A stretch of DNA of 64,000 nt from Clostridia bacterium (GTDB lineage Bacteria; Bacillota; Clostridia; Oscillospirales; Acutalibacteraceae), in the NCBI GenBank assembly GCA_017560255.1, contig JAFYOI010000035.1, positions 1-64,000 on the forward strand, in the 5' to 3' direction. The position numbers and the translations under genes are program-made. Below, in pieces: positions 59,650 through 64,000 of the stretch. The first letter of the stretch is position 1; each line of letters starts with the position of its first letter. A model generated the notes under the pieces. It was given only the letters and a program-made list of their open reading frames with translations. It made no database searches and was not told where the DNA came from.

Positions 59650-60735
59650 TTAAGCGTTTTTTGCTTCGAAATCAGCCATGAAAGCAACGAGTTTTTCAAC
59701 GCCCTCAATCGGCATAGCGTTGTAGATGGATGCTCTCATACCGCCAACACTTCTGTGACCCTTAAGGTTTACAAAACCTGCTGCGGTTGCCTCCTTAACG
59801 AACTTAGCGTCAAGTTCTTCGTTACCTGTAACGAACGGAACGTTCATGAGTGAACGGTCTTCCTTTACAACTGTGCCTTTGAAGAGTTTGCTGTTGTCGA
59901 GGAAATCGTAGAGGATAGCAGCTTTCTTCTTATTGTACTCGCCGAGTTTTTCGATTGTACCGAATTCGCTCTTGATCCATTCGAGAACGAGTTTAGCGAT
60001 ATAGATCGGATAACAGGGGGGAGTGTTGTACATAGAGTCGTTATCAGCGTGTGTCTTGTAGTTGAGCATTGTGGGAGTGAAGTCCTTAGCGTTGCCAATG
60101 AGGTCTTCGCGAACGATAACGATTGTTACACCTGCGGGAGCAAGGTTCTTCTGAGCACCTGCGTAGAGCATACCGAACTTTGTAACGTCGAGCGGCTCGG
60201 AAAGGATGCAGGAAGAAATGTCTGCTACGAGCGGAACGTTGCCTGTATCGGGAAGTTCATTGAACTTTGTGCCGTAGATTGTGTTGTTGAGGCAGATGTG
60301 GAAGTAGTCTGCATCCGGTGTGAAGGTTGCCTTGTCAAGTTTCGGGATATAGGAGAAAGTCTTATCCTTGGAGGAAGCAACTGCCTTTGCCTCGCCGTAA
60401 CGGCCAGCCTCCTGGAAAGCCTTTGTAGCCCACTGACCTGTGATCACGAAGTCAGCTTTGCCCGAACCGTTCATAAGGTTGAGCGGAATCATAGCAAACT
60501 GTGTGGAAGCGCCGCCCTGAAGGAAAAGAACTTTGTAATTGTCCGGAATGTTCATAACTTCTCTGAGAAGAGCCTCAGCGCCCTGAATGATTGTTTCATA
60601 AATCTTAGAACGGTGGGACATTTCCATAACGGACTGACCGCTACCTTCGTAATCCATCATTTCTGCTGCTGCTCTTTTTAATACTGACTCCGGAAGGACT
60701 GACGGTCCTGCGGAAAAATTGTAAACTCTTGCCAT
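59650..60735 (-). CDS. serC: Phosphoserine aminotransferase
   Basis: 361 residues, PLP fold type I. The start YNFSAGPSVLPESVL, LQGGASTQFAMIPLNL, the pyridoxal lysine in YAGAQKNLAPAGVT and the closing GHRSVGGMRASIYNA are diagnostic. Second step of the serine path, in an operon with serA 31 bases downstream. Confidence 0.97.
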   Translation of the reverse strand: MARVYNFSAGPSVLPESVLKRAAAEMMDYEGSGQSVMEMSHRSKIYETIIQGAEALLREVMNIPDNYKVLFLQGGASTQFAMIPLNLMNGSGKADFVITGQWATKAFQEAGRYGEAKAVASSKDKTFSYIPKLDKATFTPDADYFHICLNNTIYGTKFNELPDTGNVPLVADISSCILSEPLDVTKFGMLYAGAQKNLAPAGVTIVIVREDLIGNAKDFTPTMLNYKTHADNDSMYNTPPCYPIYIAKLVLEWIKSEFGTIEKLGEYNKKKAAILYDFLDNSKLFKGTVVKEDRSLMNVPFVTGNEELDAKFVKEATAAGFVNLKGHRSVGGMRASIYNAMPIEGVEKLVAFMADFEAKNA

Positions 60736-60789
60736 TGTAATGACCTCCTGAAAAATAAAAGATTAGTTAATGTTTTGCCACTGAACAGA

Positions 60790-60818
60790 ATTATATCCCA
60801 ATAAAACTATATCGTCAA
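60790..60818 (-). promoter_or_regulatory. Promoter of serC-serA
   Basis: Minus strand TTGACG, 17 bases, TATAAT. Confidence 0.8.
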
Positions 60819-60923
60819 CAGATTGACAACAAATTAACAATCTTATCTGTGAATTTTGTGTGTACGAATTGAAAGTTATTTATATTTTTGTCAATCTTTT
60901 AATAAAAATGAGATTCTGGGTTA

Positions 60924-60952
60924 TGTACAATTTAATAATGTCGTGATATAAT
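60924..60952 (+). promoter_or_regulatory. Promoter of the secreted amidase
   Basis: TGTACA, 17 bases, TATAAT with extended TG. Confidence 0.65.
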
Positions 60953-60998
60953 TACAGAATATTACAGATCTTTTGAATAAAAAATAGGGGGGACAGCA

Positions 60999-62525
60999 TT
61001 GGCGAAGACGATTGTTAAGCGTGTAATATATATTATAATTAGTATAGCACTTTGGATTGGCGTAACGAGTCCGTTAAAAACGGACGTTGAAAGCGCAACT
61101 GTTTACGCTCCCGCTGTGCCTGATATTCCTGTTGTGATTCCTTTTGAAAATGCGCTTGTGGAGTATGATGAGGATGAACTCATCGGAATGTTGTTTGAAG
61201 CGTCTATTTCCGAGATTTCACAGTTGCTTGAGAGCGGCGTTTTCACGTCGGAAGAAATTACGGAATACTATCTTGAAAGAATAGCGAAATATAATCCCGA
61301 ATTCAACTGCTTTATAACTTTATGCGATGAAGCGTTGGAAACAGCAAAACTTCGTGATCAGCAACGCGCAAGGGGAGAGATACTCGGTAAACTACACGGT
61401 GTGCCGATTGTTATAAAGGATAATATTGATCTTGAGGGGTATCCAACCACCAACGGTGAAAACTGGAGAAAGAATAATATTGCGGCGGATAACGCTCACG
61501 TCGTTCAGAAATTAATTGATGCGGGCGCTATTATCATTGGCAAAACAAATATGAGCACTATGGCGGATTTTGCCGAGCATTCAATCAGTCAGGTGCAGGG
61601 AGAAACGAAGAATGCATATAGTTTTGACCATTCTCCCGGAGGCTCGTCCGGCGGCTCGGCTGTAGCCGTTTCACTGAATTTTGCCGCTGCCGCTTTGGGT
61701 ACGGATACAAATTCTTCTTTGCGAATTCCGTCGGCTTATGCGAGCACTGTATCGCTTCGTACCAGTTATGGATTAATTGATAAGGATGGCGTTGTTCCCC
61801 TTGTTTACGACAGAGACGTTGTCGGCACAATAACAAGGACTGTTGAGGATCAGGCGCTTATGCTTGACGTGATGACCGATAATAAATACAGTTTCTCGGA
61901 TAGTCTTGATGCAGACTATTTAAAAGGCGCTAAAATCGGATACATAGTTGAACTTTGTGAACTTACGTCTGATTTTCCGTTCAACCGTTCAAACGTGAAT
62001 ATGGAAATACTCGATGTGGTTAATGGGGCAATAAAGGAAATGGAAGAAGCGGGCGCAACAATTATAGGAATAGATATGCCGAATCTGTTTTATTACAACT
62101 CAACTCGCTCGTACGATGCTATTCATTCCGATTTAAAAAGAGCGTTTGAGAAGTATGACCTTGATGGAATTGTTTTTCCATCCTGCCTTTCAACAACCCC
62201 GCCAAGCGGTTTTGATGCAAACGGAGAGCCGCTTTCGCTCAAATGTGCATTTATAAATCCTGTGCGCTATTTTTCCTCTCCCCTCGGTATACCTGAAATT
62301 TGTGTACCTGTCGGGTATACGAGTGACGGACTTAGTATTGGTATGGAGATATTGGGGCTCAAGGGTGATGATATGACTGTGCTCAACGTTGCTTATTCTT
62401 ATGAGCAGGCCACACACCATCGCACCCCGTCATCCCTTGCACCAAATTTGTATGAGTACGGTGAAACCGACCTTGACAGATATCTGTTCATACTCAATAA
62501 AAAGAACAACGATTTGTTTGTGTAA
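60999..62525 (+). CDS. Secreted amidase-signature hydrolase
   Basis: 508 residues. A membrane-anchor or signal segment is at about 7-25. The amidase-signature triad is visible: Lys in VIKDNIDL, the cis-Ser in SPGGSSGGSA, and the nucleophilic Ser in GTDTNSSLRIPSA. The C-terminus keeps SSPLGIPEICVPVG. It hydrolyses amides outside the cytoplasm; the substrate is unknown. GatA function is unlikely, given the export signal. The start is a TTG at 60999 after GGGGGG. Confidence 0.87.
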   Translation: MAKTIVKRVIYIIISIALWIGVTSPLKTDVESATVYAPAVPDIPVVIPFENALVEYDEDELIGMLFEASISEISQLLESGVFTSEEITEYYLERIAKYNPEFNCFITLCDEALETAKLRDQQRARGEILGKLHGVPIVIKDNIDLEGYPTTNGENWRKNNIAADNAHVVQKLIDAGAIIIGKTNMSTMADFAEHSISQVQGETKNAYSFDHSPGGSSGGSAVAVSLNFAAAALGTDTNSSLRIPSAYASTVSLRTSYGLIDKDGVVPLVYDRDVVGTITRTVEDQALMLDVMTDNKYSFSDSLDADYLKGAKIGYIVELCELTSDFPFNRSNVNMEILDVVNGAIKEMEEAGATIIGIDMPNLFYYNSTRSYDAIHSDLKRAFEKYDLDGIVFPSCLSTTPPSGFDANGEPLSLKCAFINPVRYFSSPLGIPEICVPVGYTSDGLSIGMEILGLKGDDMTVLNVAYSYEQATHHRTPSSLAPNLYEYGETDLDRYLFILNKKNNDLFV

Positions 62526-62529
62526 AATT

Positions 62530-62566
62530 AAAAACCGCTATCCGAACGGATAGCGGTTTTTAATTT
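62530..62566. terminator. Bidirectional terminator between amidase and HU genes
   Basis: AAAACCGCTATCC and GGATAGCGGTTTT form a 13-base-pair stem with A and T runs. Confidence 0.92.
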
Positions 62567-62579
62567 ATTTACTGTTTAA

Positions 62580-62852
62580 TTATTTAACAGAGTCTTTAAG
62601 AGCCTTACCTGCTTTGAAAGCGGGGATCTTAGAAGCGGGAACAATGATTGTTTCTTTTGTCTTGAGGTTGCGAGCCTGCTTCTCTGCACGCTGACGAACT
62701 TCGAAAGTACCGAAGCCAACGAGCTGAACTTTCTCACCTGCTACGAGAGCGTCTGTGATGGAGTCAAGTGTTGCTGCGAGAGCCTTTTCAGCATCTTTCT
62801 TGCTGAAACCGGATTTTTCTGCGATTGCTGCTACCAATTCTGTCTTGTTCAT
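62580..62852 (-). CDS. hup: DNA-binding protein HU
   Basis: 90 residues, starting MNKTELVAAIAEKSGFSKKD. The arm region carries VQLVGFGTFEVRQRAEKQARN and PASKIPAFKAGKALKD closes it: canonical HU. It bends and compacts DNA. The ATG at 62852 follows GGAGG; the longer frame runs into mazG. Confidence 0.97.
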   Translation of the reverse strand: MNKTELVAAIAEKSGFSKKDAEKALAATLDSITDALVAGEKVQLVGFGTFEVRQRAEKQARNLKTKETIIVPASKIPAFKAGKALKDSVK

Positions 62853-62878
62853 GATAAATTCCTCCAAAATAATATTGT

Positions 62879-62898
62879 CCTTGAAAGCGTTTTCAAGG
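62879..62898. repeat. Perfect inverted repeat before hup
   Basis: CCTTGAAA-GCGT-TTTCAAGG sits between the mazG stop and the hup start, without a T run on the minus strand. It may be an mRNA stem that sets hup expression or a processing site. Confidence 0.6.
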
Positions 62899-63693
62899 TT
62901 ACATCTTTTTAGCCTCATCCCATAACTTGTCAAGTACGGAAAGCGGCTGTTCGTCAAGTCTTATTCCTCTTTCGAGGGCAAGCCTTTCAACAAGTGTAAA
63001 TCGATTTATAAATTTGTTACACGCTTTTGTCAGCGCGTTTTCTGCATCAATGCCCAGTAATCTTGATGTGTTAACGGCGGCGAAAAGAACGTCGCCAAAT
63101 TCTTCTTCAATGTCTTTCGCATTACCTTGTGCAATGGCTTGCTTGAACTCGGAAACTTCCTCATCAATCTTATCCAATGCACCGCGATAATCGTCCCAAT
63201 CGAAACCTACTCTTGCGGCCCTTTGCTGAACCTTATGGCTGCGCATAAGCGCGGGTAACGTCATTGGGACGTCCATAAGGCTCTGTGAAGCGTTCTGTCC
63301 TTTGCTTTTCTTTTTGATTTCGTCCCAGTTTCTGAGCACGTCGTCGCTGTCGTTAACCGAAACGTTTGCAAAAACGTGGGGATGACGCTCAATAAGTTTT
63401 TTGCAAACCGTATCGGTAACGTCGTCAAAATCAAAACCGCCGTTTTCACTCTCAATCTGAGCGTGAAAAACAACCTGCATAAGTACGTCGCCAAGTTCCT
63501 CTTTGAGTAGAAGAGCATCGCGCTTGTCTATGGCGTCAACAGCCTCATATACTTCTTCAATGAAGTTTGAACGTATGCTTTCGTGCGTCTGTTCCGCATC
63601 CCAAGGGCAACCGCCCGGAGAGCGCAGTAAACGCATAATTTCAAGCAAGTCGTTGATATTGTATTTTTCTTTTAATGAAAAATCCATCGCCAT
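62899..63693 (-). CDS. mazG: MazG nucleoside triphosphate pyrophosphohydrolase
   Basis: 264 residues with two MazG domains. The first has LRSPGGCPWDAEQTHESI, EEVYEAVDAI and EELGDVLMQVVFHA. The second has FDWDDYRGALDKIDEEVSEF and EEEFGDVLFAAVN. EExxE/D metal residues are intact in both. It removes non-canonical NTPs. The start at 63693 (or 63687) follows TTGGAG. In Bacillus and other Clostridia the homologue (yabN) precedes yabO-yabP. Confidence 0.93.
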   Translation of the reverse strand: MAMDFSLKEKYNINDLLEIMRLLRSPGGCPWDAEQTHESIRSNFIEEVYEAVDAIDKRDALLLKEELGDVLMQVVFHAQIESENGGFDFDDVTDTVCKKLIERHPHVFANVSVNDSDDVLRNWDEIKKKSKGQNASQSLMDVPMTLPALMRSHKVQQRAARVGFDWDDYRGALDKIDEEVSEFKQAIAQGNAKDIEEEFGDVLFAAVNTSRLLGIDAENALTKACNKFINRFTLVERLALERGIRLDEQPLSVLDKLWDEAKKM

Positions 63694-63733
63694 GAAACGT
63701 TGACTCCAAAACAAAATTTACACAATCTATATA

Positions 63734-64000
63734 TTATCGCACGATTCTTAGTTTTTCAAGGGTTTTAGCGATTTTTTCTCCAAAAGAAAACATTTTTATA
63801 TCATTTGCATAAATACCACGCACTAAAAATGTTACAAATATATAAATAAATATTGAAATTGTGACTGAGAAAACAGTTGCCAAGCGATGAGGGATGAGAG
63901 TTTGAAGCATTGAAAAACTGCCGTAAGCGCTAAGCGCACAGGCGATCGAGCAGATAAAAGGTTTTATAAAAGTCATTGTGAAATTTATTTTGACTTTCGT
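63734..64000 (-). CDS. C-terminal end of a SpoVB/MATE-type polysaccharide flippase (partial)
   Basis: The frame is open to the window edge, so 88 C-terminal residues are seen. They form two or three membrane helices and the ending FVTFLVRGIYANDIKMFSFGEKIAKTLEKLRIVR in outline, characteristic of the SpoVB/YtgP group of lipid-linked-precursor flippases. It lies just upstream of mazG, the usual partner. Confidence 0.75.
   Translation of the reverse strand, partial: TKVKINFTMTFIKPFICSIACALSAYGSFSMLQTLIPHRLATVFSVTISIFIYIFVTFLVRGIYANDIKMFSFGEKIAKTLEKLRIVR

Overview
The window comes from a spore-forming, strictly anaerobic Gram-positive bacterium of the class Clostridia, most like the Oscillospiraceae/Ruminococcaceae. 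The evidence is the sporulation genes (yabP, yabQ, sigK with its pro-sequence, a SpoVB-type flippase end), the oxygen-sensitive metabolism (glycyl-radical ribonucleotide reductase NrdD/NrdG, an iron-sulfur class I fumarase subunit, a membrane pyrophosphatase), a T-box leader, strong AGGAGG ribosome binding sites with frequent TTG/GTG starts, and BspA-type leucine-rich surface proteins typical of gut Firmicutes. The genus assignment is inference.

Layout. 1-13.2 kb: end of a surface repeat protein, a CmpB-like membrane protein, the AzlC/AzlD amino-acid exporter, the sporulation/division cluster yabP-yabQ-divIC-S1 protein, an operon of an amidohydrolase, a fumarase alpha subunit without its beta partner, an RlmL-type rRNA methyltransferase and a lipoprotein, then mnmA, and a promoter-headed operon PHP-TSCPD-UDG-secA. 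13.3-16.7 kb: rlmB followed by a large protein that looks like a P1B-type ATPase with its catalytic motifs lost. 16.7-20.9 kb: a T-box-controlled asparagine operon (asnS, asnA, archaeal-type aspartyl-tRNA synthetase). 21.4-24.8 kb: nrdD-nrdG behind a promoter carrying an NrdR-type box, and a small helical protein. 24.8-28.4 kb: a cysteine-rich 41-residue peptide, a secreted CHAP-domain protein and a small membrane protein.

28.5-39.9 kb is one minus-strand block of 18 phage structural genes: terminase, portal, protease-scaffold, cement, capsid, connectors, LysM-type baseplate protein, hub, spike, gp25, gpJ, gpI and fibre. I find no sheath, tape measure, integrase, replication, regulator or lysis gene, so it looks like a reduced or domesticated particle locus. 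40.2-44.5 kb holds two BspA-like surface proteins. One of them shares a C-terminal beta-rich repeat with the CHAP protein on the other side of the phage block.

44.6-53 kb: sigK, the membrane pyrophosphatase, a GNAT enzyme with an LRR lipoprotein, and a comM-led operon. 53-57 kb: tRNA-Thr, tRNA-Tyr and tRNA-Gln. Each tRNA transcription unit is followed by its terminator and then by an array of unlike palindromes joined by a conserved ~10-base linker. Between the arrays lie meso-diaminopimelate dehydrogenase and a small XRE-regulated module ending in a CFI-box protein. 57-64 kb: hisS, serA, serC (minus strand), a secreted amidase, HU, mazG and the end of a SpoVB-type flippase. The last three are usually neighbours of yabP-yabQ-divIC, which here sits at the opposite end of the window.

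Strongest candidates for new biology: the sheathless, tape-measure-less phage block, the pseudo-P-type ATPase, and the tRNA-linked palindrome arrays.
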